Shown here: positions 9,004 to 17,434 of the stretch, piece by piece
Numbering within the stretch: the stretch's first letter is position 1
Layout of the letters: every line of letters starts with the position of its first letter
Assembly: GCF_004792295.1 (NCBI RefSeq)
Contig: NZ_SRRY01000001.1
Location: forward strand, 3,479,501 to 3,543,500
Direction: 5' to 3'
DNA from: Pseudoalteromonas sp. MEBiC 03607
GTDB lineage: Bacteria > Pseudomonadota > Gammaproteobacteria > Enterobacterales > Alteromonadaceae
Length of the DNA stretch: 64,000 nt
The notes under the pieces: generated by a model
Database searches by the model: none
What the model saw: only the letters and a program-made list of their open reading frames with translations
What the model was told of the DNA's origin: nothing
Program-made: the position numbers and the translations under genes

Positions 9004-9623
9004 ACAAGCTCTCCTACTTTCAATGCCTTACCACGACTAATTTGATGACACTGTGCTAAGAATAACTCGGCCGTTGCCATCGCATCAGTAAGGGCATGGT
9101 GCGAGCTGTAATGCGGTAAGTTGTAGCGCTTGCGGCATTCGCTTAGTGTTAAATCATCGTGGCCAATTTCGTGGCCTTGCTGGTGCAGGCGTTTTTTTTC
9201 AATAACGAAGGTATCAAGAATTAAACGCGCCTTTGCATCTAAACCAAGCGTTCTGCACGCCTGTTTTAAGAACCCCCAATCTAGTGCCGCGTTATGAAAC
9301 ACTAGAATGCACTCACCAAAATGCTGATGCAGCTTGCCAAGAATGGTTTCGAGGCTCTCACCTGCAGCGATATCATGTTTAGCGATACCGTGATAAATCG
9401 GGCTTTGCTCTAAGCTTTGCACGTCTTTATTTATTAAGTGCTGCGCACCACTGAGTTTGATACACTGATCTTCTATCATTACCCACGCCACCGAAACAAT
9501 TTCGTGCTGGCGAGGGTCAAGGCCCGTTAATTCCATGTCTATCACTACATAGCGCTCTTTATAGGCATCAGCTGCCAAAAGTTGCTTTCGCGCTAAATAC
9601 CGACTTAACCAGCGTTTAACCAT
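9000..9623 (-). CDS. DnaQ-like 3'-5' exonuclease (DEDDh)
   Basis: A 207-residue nuclease of the DNA polymerase III epsilon superfamily. Exo I is VIDMELTGLDP (Asp and Glu of DxE), Exo II lies around FHNAALDWGFL, and Exo III is HHALTDAMATAELFL (catalytic His and Asp). It lacks the C-terminal polymerase-binding extension of true epsilon, so it is a stand-alone exonuclease acting on DNA or small RNA. It sits 8 nt after the DUF294 gene, and the same trio next to an acetate-type symporter is known to me from other gammaproteobacteria, though a functional link is unproven. Confidence 0.85.
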   Translation of the reverse strand: MVKRWLSRYLARKQLLAADAYKERYVVIDMELTGLDPRQHEIVSVAWVMIEDQCIKLSGAQHLINKDVQSLEQSPIYHGIAKHDIAAGESLETILGKLHQHFGECILVFHNAALDWGFLKQACRTLGLDAKARLILDTFVIEKKRLHQQGHEIGHDDLTLSECRKRYNLPHYSSHHALTDAMATAELFLAQCHQISRGKALKVGELV

Positions 9624-9631
9624 AACGCCTC

Positions 9632-11476
9632 CTATAAACTACCGCGAGCAAACTTAAATGCGGCGGCTTGCTGCGCCTGTTTAACCAAATAAAATGCTTC
9701 TTTTAATTGATGTCGCTCCAATGAATTCAACGCATTTGGGTTAATACAGTTGCTAGGCAGCCCCTCTTCGTTAATTTGCGTGCCTAAACGCAGTTGAGTT
9801 AAAAAGCGCCAACAGTCTTTTAAGTTATATAGGTCATCTTTATTGAGTAGCGAAAACTTCATTAACGCGTCTATGCGCTCTTGGGTATTAGCGCGCTGAA
9901 TACCCGCTTTGAGGGAATATAAACGCACTATGTCGTTAATGATCACCACACCGCGTTTTTTTAAGTCGAGGTATTTATGCTGTTTATCGTCTTTTTCTAA
10001 TTTGAACTGATTAAACAAACCAATGGGCACTGGGGTATTTTTAATGTCGCTCGCCATAGCCGCATAGAATAAGTCATTCTTAGAAATGCGTTTTAGCTGC
10101 TCACAAAAGCGTGCATATAAGGTAGTGGAACCTTCTATAAAACGTAAGTCAAAAAATATCTTACAATTGAGCATCGCCTCTGGTGTCGGTGAGGTGATCC
10201 ACTTATGAAACTTTTCAGTCCAAGCGTTAATGCCCATTCGACATTCTGCATTGCTCGCCATGATATTGCCAGGACAACGTTTTATGCCGCACTCAATTAA
10301 ATGCTCACAGACATATTCGCCCATACGCTTAAAGTAATCTTGTTGTTCGTCCGTTAAATCATCAGGTAGTAACAAGCCATTATCTTGGTCTGAATGCAAT
10401 GTTTGCTCTTCCCTTGCTTGTGAACCAAAACAAATAAAACTAAAGCTGGTTGGTGCCGCGCCATTATCTTCTTGGAACAAACGGATTAACCGCGAAGTCA
10501 GTGCATCGGTTAAGCCACTTAATAATTTACCAATCAAGGAGATGTCATCAATATTGTTTGAAAAGCCTTTTAACAAGCCGGGTATCTCTTGCGAATAACG
10601 CTTTAAATCTACCACGCTATGCGCTTTATAAATTCGTCCAATCAATTGCACTGGATCGCTTTTTTGCTGACGCAGCAAATCTGTGCTGGTGAGCATACCA
10701 AGCGGTTTGTGATGTTCATCAAGCACAGGTAAATGGTGAATATTGTGCTTAAGCATTAAGTGCAATGCCGAAAACACGCGATTATTTTCAAAAATAAACT
10801 TGGGCTTACAGGTCATGATGCTACTTACTGACTCTTGAGGGTCAACCTCATCGGCCAATACGCGATTGCGTAAGTCTCTGTCGGTCACGACCCCAACGAG
10901 GCGATCATGCTCAGTTAGCATAATCGACGAAACACCATGCTGTTTCATTTTTTTAGCGGTTTGACGAATACTTGCCTCTGGCGCCAAAGTGACCGCTTTG
11001 CGATTCATCAATTCGCAAATTTTTTTCTCCGACCAACTGTCGTTTTGACTTTTATAATGAGACGACAATAAACGGTTTTTATGGGCGCGAACAAAGTATT
11101 GCTCAAACACCTTGTACTCTCGGCGTAAGTAATCAAATGCCGCTTGGTTTAGCATGTAAACAATGCCTTCCTTTTGCACTGAAATGCTATTTTGAATCGC
11201 TTCGCCAGTTAACAGTGACGGAAAACCAAAGTAATCGCCACTTGATAACTTAGTGATCACATCGCCTTTTGGGTCGACTAAGTCGTAGTCGCCAGAGCGA
11301 ATTAAAAATAACCGTAAATTATCAGAGCTTAACCACTGATTTTGATTCTCTCGGGTCAGATAAATAATATCGAGATGATTAACAAAATACTCGCATGCAG
11401 CGCTATCTAGCTGATTAAACGGCGTTTGTTGCATCACAAATTGGGCTACTTCCTGTTGCTCGGTATTCATGGTCAT
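9632..11476 (-). CDS. cNMP-binding / CBS / DUF294 nucleotidyltransferase-like protein
   Basis: A 614-residue soluble multidomain protein. The order is a cyclic-nucleotide-binding-like domain (about 20-135), two CBS domains (about 165-285; HGVSSIMLTEHDRLVGVVTDRDL and HNIHHLPVLDEHHKPLGML), a DUF294 nucleotidyltransferase-like domain (about 320-460) with FGSQAREEQTLHSDQDNGLL, and a C-terminal DUF294 domain. The GSxxRxE...DxD pattern resembles GlnD-type uridylyltransferases. The target and nucleotide are unknown. It is read after the symporter pair (113-nt gap with a terminator) and before the exonuclease. An alternative ATG at 11470 has a better-placed GAGA ribosome site. Confidence 0.8.
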   Translation of the reverse strand: MTMNTEQQEVAQFVMQQTPFNQLDSAACEYFVNHLDIIYLTRENQNQWLSSDNLRLFLIRSGDYDLVDPKGDVITKLSSGDYFGFPSLLTGEAIQNSISVQKEGIVYMLNQAAFDYLRREYKVFEQYFVRAHKNRLLSSHYKSQNDSWSEKKICELMNRKAVTLAPEASIRQTAKKMKQHGVSSIMLTEHDRLVGVVTDRDLRNRVLADEVDPQESVSSIMTCKPKFIFENNRVFSALHLMLKHNIHHLPVLDEHHKPLGMLTSTDLLRQQKSDPVQLIGRIYKAHSVVDLKRYSQEIPGLLKGFSNNIDDISLIGKLLSGLTDALTSRLIRLFQEDNGAAPTSFSFICFGSQAREEQTLHSDQDNGLLLPDDLTDEQQDYFKRMGEYVCEHLIECGIKRCPGNIMASNAECRMGINAWTEKFHKWITSPTPEAMLNCKIFFDLRFIEGSTTLYARFCEQLKRISKNDLFYAAMASDIKNTPVPIGLFNQFKLEKDDKQHKYLDLKKRGVVIINDIVRLYSLKAGIQRANTQERIDALMKFSLLNKDDLYNLKDCWRFLTQLRLGTQINEEGLPSNCINPNALNSLERHQLKEAFYLVKQAQQAAAFKFARGSL

Positions 11477-11523
11477 TCTCGCTATAAAATAGAGACAATA
11501 TCTACACTACCCCTGTTTTAAAT

Positions 11524-11556
11524 AAATAAAAAGCCCGACTTAAGTCGGGCTTTTGA
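11524..11556 (-). terminator. Rho-independent terminator after actP-like gene
   Basis: The palindrome AAAAGCCCGACTT / AAGTCGGGCTTTT (11528-11553) has A and T runs on both sides and lies between the symporter stop and the DUF294 gene. Confidence 0.85.
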
Positions 11557-11589
11557 TCTTCAAGAGTGTGTTCTCATAAAATGGTTTTA

Positions 11590-13314
11590 TTAGTGCGCGT
11601 GTGCTGCGCTCGAACCTTTAGGGTTACGGATACCTTCAACCATTTCTTGGATTTCAACTGGTGTTTCAGCTGTTAGTTTAAGTACGATAGCTGCAACTAC
11701 AAAGTTAACAATCATACCAACTAGACCGATACCCTCAGGTGAGATACCAAATAACCAGTGTGCCGGTGCATTCAATTCAGGGCTTACGAACTTGAAGTAG
11801 ATAATATAAGCCGCTGTGAATGTAATACCTGTCACCATACCCGCAATCGCACCTTCTTTATTCATCTTCTTAGAGAAGATACCCATAATGATGGCTGGGA
11901 AGAAGCTCGCCGCTGCTAAGCCGAAGGCAAAGGCAACAACCGAGGCCACGAATCCAGGCGGGTTAATACCAAAGTAAGCTGAAATCACAATCGCTATCAT
12001 CGCTGCTAAGCGCGCAGCAAGTAGCTCTTGTTTATCACTAATATCTGGTTTTAAGGTACGTTTTAATAAATCGTGCGAAACCGAGGTCGAGATTACCAAT
12101 AGTAAGCCTGCTGTAGTTGATAGCGCTGCTGCGATACCCCCTGCTGCAACCAATGCTACAACCCATGCTGGTAAGTCTGCAATCTCAGGGTTAGCAAGTA
12201 CCATGATGTCGCGGTCAACTTTAACTTCGTTAGCGCTGTTTGGATCATCAATCTTACCTGCTGAGTAGAACATTTTGCCGTCACCATTTTTATCGTTAAA
12301 GGTGATTAGGCCTGTTCTTTCCCAGTTTTTAACCCATGCTGGTGCTTCTGCGTACTCTGTACCGCTACCGTCTTTACCATTAATTGTATCAATCATGTTT
12401 ACACGAGCGAATGACGCTACAGCAGGTGCTGTTGTATAAACGATTGCAATGAAAACAAGTGTCCATGCAGCTGAGATACGCGTGTCTTTAACACGAGGAA
12501 CAGTGAAGAAACGAACGATTACGTGCGGTAAACCTGCAGTACCAACCATTAACGCACCTGTGATTGCGAATACATCAATCATGCTCTTCGAGCCTTCGGT
12601 GTATTGCGCAAAGCCAAGCTCGGTACTGAGCCCATCTAGTTTATCAAGTACAAACTGTCCTGAGCCATCGCTAAGCGTTGCACCAAAACCTGTTTGTGGG
12701 AAGAAGTGACCTGTCATCATCATTGAAATGAAGATTGCTGGAACAAGGTAAGCAAATACAAGTACACAGTACTGAGCTACTTGCGTGTAAGTAATCCCCT
12801 TCATACCGCCAAGTACAGCGTAGAAGAATACAATCACCATACCAATGTAAACACCGGTCTCAATATCCACTTCTAAGAAGCGAGAGAAAACCACACCTAC
12901 ACCACGCATTTGACCTGCGATGTATGTGAAACAGATAAAGATCGCACATAAAATCGCAACAACGCGTGCAGTTTGTGAGTAATAACGGTCGCCGATAAAA
13001 TCTGGTACTGTGAACTTACCAAATTTACGCAAGTAAGGTGCTAAACATAACGCAAGTAGTACATAACCACCTGTCCAACCCATTAGATATACACCACCGT
13101 CATAACCCGCAAACGAGATAATACCCGCCATTGAGATAAACGATGCCGCACTCATCCAGTCAGCAGCGGTTGCCATACCATTTGCCAGCGGCGGTACACC
13201 ACCACCTGCAACATAGAATTCATTTGTTGACCCCGCACGGGCCCAGATTGCGATGCCGATATAAAGCGCAAAGCTTAAACCGACGATAATAAACGTGAGT
13301 GTTTGAACATCCAT
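11590..13314 (-). CDS. actP: Sodium:solute (acetate-type) symporter, ActP-like large subunit
   Basis: A 574-residue SLC5/SSS transporter with about 13 membrane helices. Family features include FYVAGGGVPPLANGMATAADWMSAASFISMAG near the N-terminus, AQYCVLVFAYLVPA, and the C-terminal stretch SFFPAIIMGIFSKKMNKEGAIAGM. It belongs to the subgroup encoded with a DUF4212 small subunit (VC2705-like), which is longer in one periplasmic loop than E. coli ActP. It presumably imports acetate or a related monocarboxylate with sodium. It lies 10 nt after the small-subunit gene and opposite the CrbS-like kinase, consistent with acetate-responsive control. The substrate is inferred. Confidence 0.85.
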   Translation of the reverse strand: MDVQTLTFIIVGLSFALYIGIAIWARAGSTNEFYVAGGGVPPLANGMATAADWMSAASFISMAGIISFAGYDGGVYLMGWTGGYVLLALCLAPYLRKFGKFTVPDFIGDRYYSQTARVVAILCAIFICFTYIAGQMRGVGVVFSRFLEVDIETGVYIGMVIVFFYAVLGGMKGITYTQVAQYCVLVFAYLVPAIFISMMMTGHFFPQTGFGATLSDGSGQFVLDKLDGLSTELGFAQYTEGSKSMIDVFAITGALMVGTAGLPHVIVRFFTVPRVKDTRISAAWTLVFIAIVYTTAPAVASFARVNMIDTINGKDGSGTEYAEAPAWVKNWERTGLITFNDKNGDGKMFYSAGKIDDPNSANEVKVDRDIMVLANPEIADLPAWVVALVAAGGIAAALSTTAGLLLVISTSVSHDLLKRTLKPDISDKQELLAARLAAMIAIVISAYFGINPPGFVASVVAFAFGLAAASFFPAIIMGIFSKKMNKEGAIAGMVTGITFTAAYIIYFKFVSPELNAPAHWLFGISPEGIGLVGMIVNFVVAAIVLKLTAETPVEIQEMVEGIRNPKGSSAAHAH

Positions 13315-13324
13315 TGCTTAGCTC

Positions 13325-13588
13325 CTATTCGTCTACGCCGTATTTTTTATCTAACGTATTCATTTTGAAAACGTAAACAAAAATCAAAGCTACAAAGGTG
13401 TAAATAGCGCCTTGCTGGGAGAACCAGAAGCCGAGTTTAAACCCAAAGAAACGTATCTCATTGAGTACGTCTACTAGTAAAATGCCAAAACCAAATGAAA
13501 CGACAAACCAAATTGCTAATAATTTAAATAGCAGTGCGAGGTTTTCCGCCCAATAAGCTTTTGCTTGTTCTTCATCTTTAAAAGCCAT
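13325..13588 (-). CDS. DUF4212 small subunit of sodium:solute symporter
   Basis: An 87-residue protein with two hydrophobic helices (about LLFKLLAIWFVVSFGFGILL and GAIYTFVALIFVYVF) and the family feature NEIRFFGFKLGFWFSQQGA. The start at 13588 is chosen because AAGGGG sits 6 nt upstream and the remaining length fits the family. It is co-directional with the symporter 10 nt downstream. DUF4212 proteins are nearly always paired with this transporter type and are thought to be accessory subunits. Confidence 0.85.
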   Translation of the reverse strand: MAFKDEEQAKAYWAENLALLFKLLAIWFVVSFGFGILLVDVLNEIRFFGFKLGFWFSQQGAIYTFVALIFVYVFKMNTLDKKYGVDE

Positions 13589-13974
13589 TTTTATCCCCTT
13601 ATGCATTACAAAAAAGTAATGAGTGGTATTAGTTGTCATTAACTAAGTTAGCAAGGGTTCTGATTTATGGAATTGAGACCATAGTCGTAACAGTCGGTTT
13701 ACGTTTACGTAAACTGTAAAACACCATTTGTTAATAAATAGTAAAAAACAATAATTAACAACAACTTAACCTATGAAGATAAATTTGCGAAATAGCGAAA
13801 ATAGTAAAAACGAATGATCTGCGACATTAGTCTAATAACCGTGCATAAAACAGAACTATCCATTTATTATCAACAACTTACTTTTTATTAATTTTTATTG
13901 CAAAAAATCTAGCCATCGAAATCGCGCATAATTCTGGTAAGGTAGTGTTATTACAATAATTACTGAATTTAAAC
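13589..13974. promoter_or_regulatory. Divergent promoter region of symporter pair and crbS
   Basis: An AT-rich 386-nt spacer separates the two outward-facing transcription units. It contains ATTAGTCTAATAACC at 13826-13840, whose core TTAGTCTAATA recurs exactly in the acs/porin spacer (25594-25604). This is a candidate operator shared by the acetate genes. No further gene was seen. Confidence 0.45.
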
Positions 13975-16900
13975 ATGACAGCTGCGCTTTTATTTGTTGC
14001 ACTCGCCTACATTGGCGTGTTGTTTTGGTTGGCAAATTGGGGGGACAAAACCACTCCTCTTGCAAAAAGAATTAGTCACCATCCATTTGTTTATTCTTTT
14101 TCACTAGGCATTTACTGTACGTCTTGGACTTACTACGGTTCAGTCGGAACAGCCGCTACTAACAGTTGGAATTACTTACCGATTTTAATTGGTCCTGCGT
14201 TGCTATTTTTCTTTGGCCAAGGTTTTTTGCGCAAATTAGTTTTGGTAAGTAAAAAGCAAAATATCACCACGATTGCCGACTTTATTTCAGCGCGCTACGG
14301 TAAACGACAAACTACCGCCATTATGGTGACAATTATCGCTTTATTAGCGACGATTCCTTACATTGCTCTGCAATTAAAAGCTCTCAGTGGTAGTTTCTTA
14401 TTACTACAAAACGATAGCCGTATTTCAGGCTCTATGTTGGCGTTATCTGCAACCTTAATCATGGCAATGTTTGCGATATTCTTTGGCACCCGCAAAGTGG
14501 ATGTTACCGAATATCGCTCAGGGCTGATGCTCGCTGTTGCTTTTGAATCTATGGTGAAGTTACTAGCTTTAGTCGCTGTGGCAGGACTTGCACTATACAC
14601 TTTGTTTAACCTCAGTGAGGTACAAGCAGAGCAATTAACAGGTTCAGTTTGGCAGCATTGGCATAATTTTGACTTTTTTAGCTTCAACTTTATCGGCCAA
14701 TCAATGATGGCGGCAGCAGCGATTATCTGTTTACCAAGGCAGTTCCATGTCACCGTGGTTGATAACCAAGATAAACGCCATCTTTTTACTGCACGTTGGG
14801 CGTTCCCGTTGTATTTACTGCTAACTGCGGCAATGATTTTCCCTATTGCAACTGCCGCTATTCACCCTGGTATTGGCAGTGGATTTTCGCCCGACAGCTT
14901 TGTATTAGCCCTGCCACTGATCCATGAAAATGCCTTCTTAACGACTTTTGTATTTATTGGTGGTCTTTCAGCAGCCACGGCAATGATTGTAGTGGCTACA
15001 CTCACCCTCAGCACCATGATCTCAAACGATGTGGTACTACCGTTAATGCTACGCCGTAAATTTAAACGTAACCTCATTACCAGCAGCTATAAATCACAAA
15101 TTTTATTAGTGAGGCGCTTCACCATTGCCGGTATTTTGATTTTGTCGTATTTCTACCAGCAATGGTTTGGTCATGGTAAAGCACTGGCAAGTATGGGGTT
15201 AGTGGCCTTTTCTTTGGTGTCGCAATTACTCCCAGCCATTGTTGGCGGCTTATACTGGCGAAAAGGCCACGCTTATGGCGTTTATGCCGGATTATTAGCA
15301 GGCTTCATTTGTTGGGTATTATTCTTAATGTTACCTATTTTAGATGCGGGTAATAGCTTAAATACGGAGCTGCAACAAACACTTATTACGCGTGGCACCC
15401 TAATCGCCTTGTTTGCCAATATTGGCTGTTATATTAGTTTTTCGCTCGGTGCAGATGAGCGTTTAATTGATAAGATTCAGGCTGCAGCCTTTGTTAACCC
15501 TAAAGAGCAAGCTGTATTTGCCAGACGCTTAAATAAAAACGTTAAAGCCACCGTTTACGACTTTAAAGTGCTGCTACAAACCTTTTTAGGCGTTCAACGC
15601 TCGCAACAAGTACTGGCTCACTTTGCTTTGTCACATAACTTAGATGACAACAACGCACATCCAGACCCTGAGTTTATCGCTTATTGTGAGCGAGCCTTAA
15701 CCGGTGTGCTTGGCGCATCTTCAGCACAAGCGCTGATCCACACGGTTGCCTCTGGTAAACGCATGGCATTTGAAGAAGTGGTTAACTTTTTTGATGAAAC
15801 CACACAAGCACTGCAATTTAATCAAAATTTACTTTTCACATCCCTTGAGAACCTCAGTCATGGTATTTCGGTTGTTGATAAAGAGCTAAATTTGGTTGCT
15901 TGGAATAAACGCTATGCCGAAATGTTTAACTACCCTGATGAATTTCTAGAGGTTGGCCAACCAATTGAAGAAGTGATCCGCTATAACGCAGAGCGAGGTG
16001 AATGTGGTCCGGGTGAGGTTGAACGTCATGTAGAAAAGCGTGTACAGCATCTTAAAAACGGCACACCTCATCACTTTATTCGCCACCGCCGAAATGGCCA
16101 AGTATTTGAAATGATAGGTAACCCATTACCTGATGGCGGCTTTGTGACAAGCTTCTCTGATATTACTGTGCATATCGAAACGCAAAACGCCCTCGAAGAA
16201 GTAAACATGGATCTTGAAAACCGCATCGAAGCGCGTACCCAAGAAATACGCACCATAAATAGAGATTTACAAGCGCAAATCGATAGCCGAGTACAAACTG
16301 AGCAAGCACTTACTTTAGCCAAAAAAGAGGCAGAACAAGCTAATGACAGTAAAACGCGATTTTTAGCCTTGGCTAGCCACGATATTTTACAACCGCTGAA
16401 TGCGGCGCGCCTATACCTTGCAGCTATTGATGATAAAACCCTTTCGAGCAACAACTTAAATAACTTTGAAAAGCTGGGTGCAAGCTTAGATTCAACGGTG
16501 CATTTGATGTCGGCGCTGTTAGAAATTGCCAAGCTCGAGCAAGGGGCAATGACCCCAACGCCACGTCATTTTAGTATTGATGACATACTTGCACCGCTAA
16601 AAAATGAATACGCCATTATGTCGAGTGAAAAAGGCTTAAAGCTTACAGTGCGTTCAAAAGGGACAATCGTACACAGCGATATCACCTATTTGCGACGAAT
16701 TATTCAAAACTTGGTGTCAAATGCGGTTAAGTATACCGAAAGCGGCCGAGTTTTAATTGCGTGTCGCAAACGCAAACACCATTTACGTATTGAAGTTTGG
16801 GACACAGGCCCGGGAATAAGTGAAGTGGAGCAAGCAAAAATATTTAATGACTTCTACCGTATTGAAGCGGGCGATAACAAAGGAGTTGGACTTGGTTTAG

Positions 16901-17415
16901 GGGTAGTAAAACGGATGGTCGACTTGCTTTCGCTACGCATGGATGTCACTTCAACGCCCGGCAAAGGTAGCCGCTTTAGTATTGAAGTGCCATATGGTGA
17001 AAGCCAGTTTATTCAGCAAAAAGACACACCTAAAAAAGGCGTTGAAAATCGCAGTGCAATGAACATTATTGCGGTTGATGATGATCCGGAGAATTTAAAT
17101 GCTATGGCAAGTCTGTTGCAAAAATGGCAAGCCAATTATCAGCTCTTTGATCAAGTTGAAACTGTCATGGCCTATGCTAAAGACCACGGCGCACCTGATG
17201 TGATCTTAATGGATTATCAGCTTGGCCATGATTGCGATGGTATTACGCTAATTAAAACGTTAAGGGAAATTTGGCAAAGCCCAGTACCGGCAATTTTAAT
17301 CACAGCAGTACGTGATGAAGCGCTAAAACAACAAACCAAAGCTGAGCAAATTCATTACCTTAGCAAACCCGTTAAGCCAGCTAAACTCAAAGCCCTGCTT
17401 AACCATAGCACTTAA
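13975..17415 (+). CDS. crbS: CrbS-like hybrid histidine kinase with SLC5 transporter domain
   Basis: A 1146-residue membrane sensor. Residues 1 to about 490 form an SLC5-type transporter domain (CTSWTYYGSVGTAATNSW, YRSGLMLAVAFESMVKL, LPRQFHVTVVDN). A linker of STAC type follows (about 510-600), then a PAS domain (about 620-735; LENLSHGISVVDKELNLVAWNKRY), a coiled coil, HisKA with FLALASHDILQPLNAARLYL (His802), HATPase (NLVSNAVKYT, DTGPGI, GVGLGLGVV) and a receiver with Asp1080 (VILMDYQLGHD). The order matches CrbS, which with CrbR controls acs and the acetate switch in Vibrio and Pseudomonas. Divergent ActP-like genes and acs-crbR 6-8 kb away support this; ligand sensing by the transporter part is inferred. 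Confidence 0.82.
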   Translation: MTAALLFVALAYIGVLFWLANWGDKTTPLAKRISHHPFVYSFSLGIYCTSWTYYGSVGTAATNSWNYLPILIGPALLFFFGQGFLRKLVLVSKKQNITTIADFISARYGKRQTTAIMVTIIALLATIPYIALQLKALSGSFLLLQNDSRISGSMLALSATLIMAMFAIFFGTRKVDVTEYRSGLMLAVAFESMVKLLALVAVAGLALYTLFNLSEVQAEQLTGSVWQHWHNFDFFSFNFIGQSMMAAAAIICLPRQFHVTVVDNQDKRHLFTARWAFPLYLLLTAAMIFPIATAAIHPGIGSGFSPDSFVLALPLIHENAFLTTFVFIGGLSAATAMIVVATLTLSTMISNDVVLPLMLRRKFKRNLITSSYKSQILLVRRFTIAGILILSYFYQQWFGHGKALASMGLVAFSLVSQLLPAIVGGLYWRKGHAYGVYAGLLAGFICWVLFLMLPILDAGNSLNTELQQTLITRGTLIALFANIGCYISFSLGADERLIDKIQAAAFVNPKEQAVFARRLNKNVKATVYDFKVLLQTFLGVQRSQQVLAHFALSHNLDDNNAHPDPEFIAYCERALTGVLGASSAQALIHTVASGKRMAFEEVVNFFDETTQALQFNQNLLFTSLENLSHGISVVDKELNLVAWNKRYAEMFNYPDEFLEVGQPIEEVIRYNAERGECGPGEVERHVEKRVQHLKNGTPHHFIRHRRNGQVFEMIGNPLPDGGFVTSFSDITVHIETQNALEEVNMDLENRIEARTQEIRTINRDLQAQIDSRVQTEQALTLAKKEAEQANDSKTRFLALASHDILQPLNAARLYLAAIDDKTLSSNNLNNFEKLGASLDSTVHLMSALLEIAKLEQGAMTPTPRHFSIDDILAPLKNEYAIMSSEKGLKLTVRSKGTIVHSDITYLRRIIQNLVSNAVKYTESGRVLIACRKRKHHLRIEVWDTGPGISEVEQAKIFNDFYRIEAGDNKGVGLGLGVVKRMVDLLSLRMDVTSTPGKGSRFSIEVPYGESQFIQQKDTPKKGVENRSAMNIIAVDDDPENLNAMASLLQKWQANYQLFDQVETVMAYAKDHGAPDVILMDYQLGHDCDGITLIKTLREIWQSPVPAILITAVRDEALKQQTKAEQIHYLSKPVKPAKLKALLNHST

Positions 17416-17434
17416 CACCATGTATTCCCTTTAT

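Noticed and set aside
14358..14753. 131-codon minus-strand frame inside crbS
   Set aside because: It is the antisense shadow of the transporter domain, without its own start signals.
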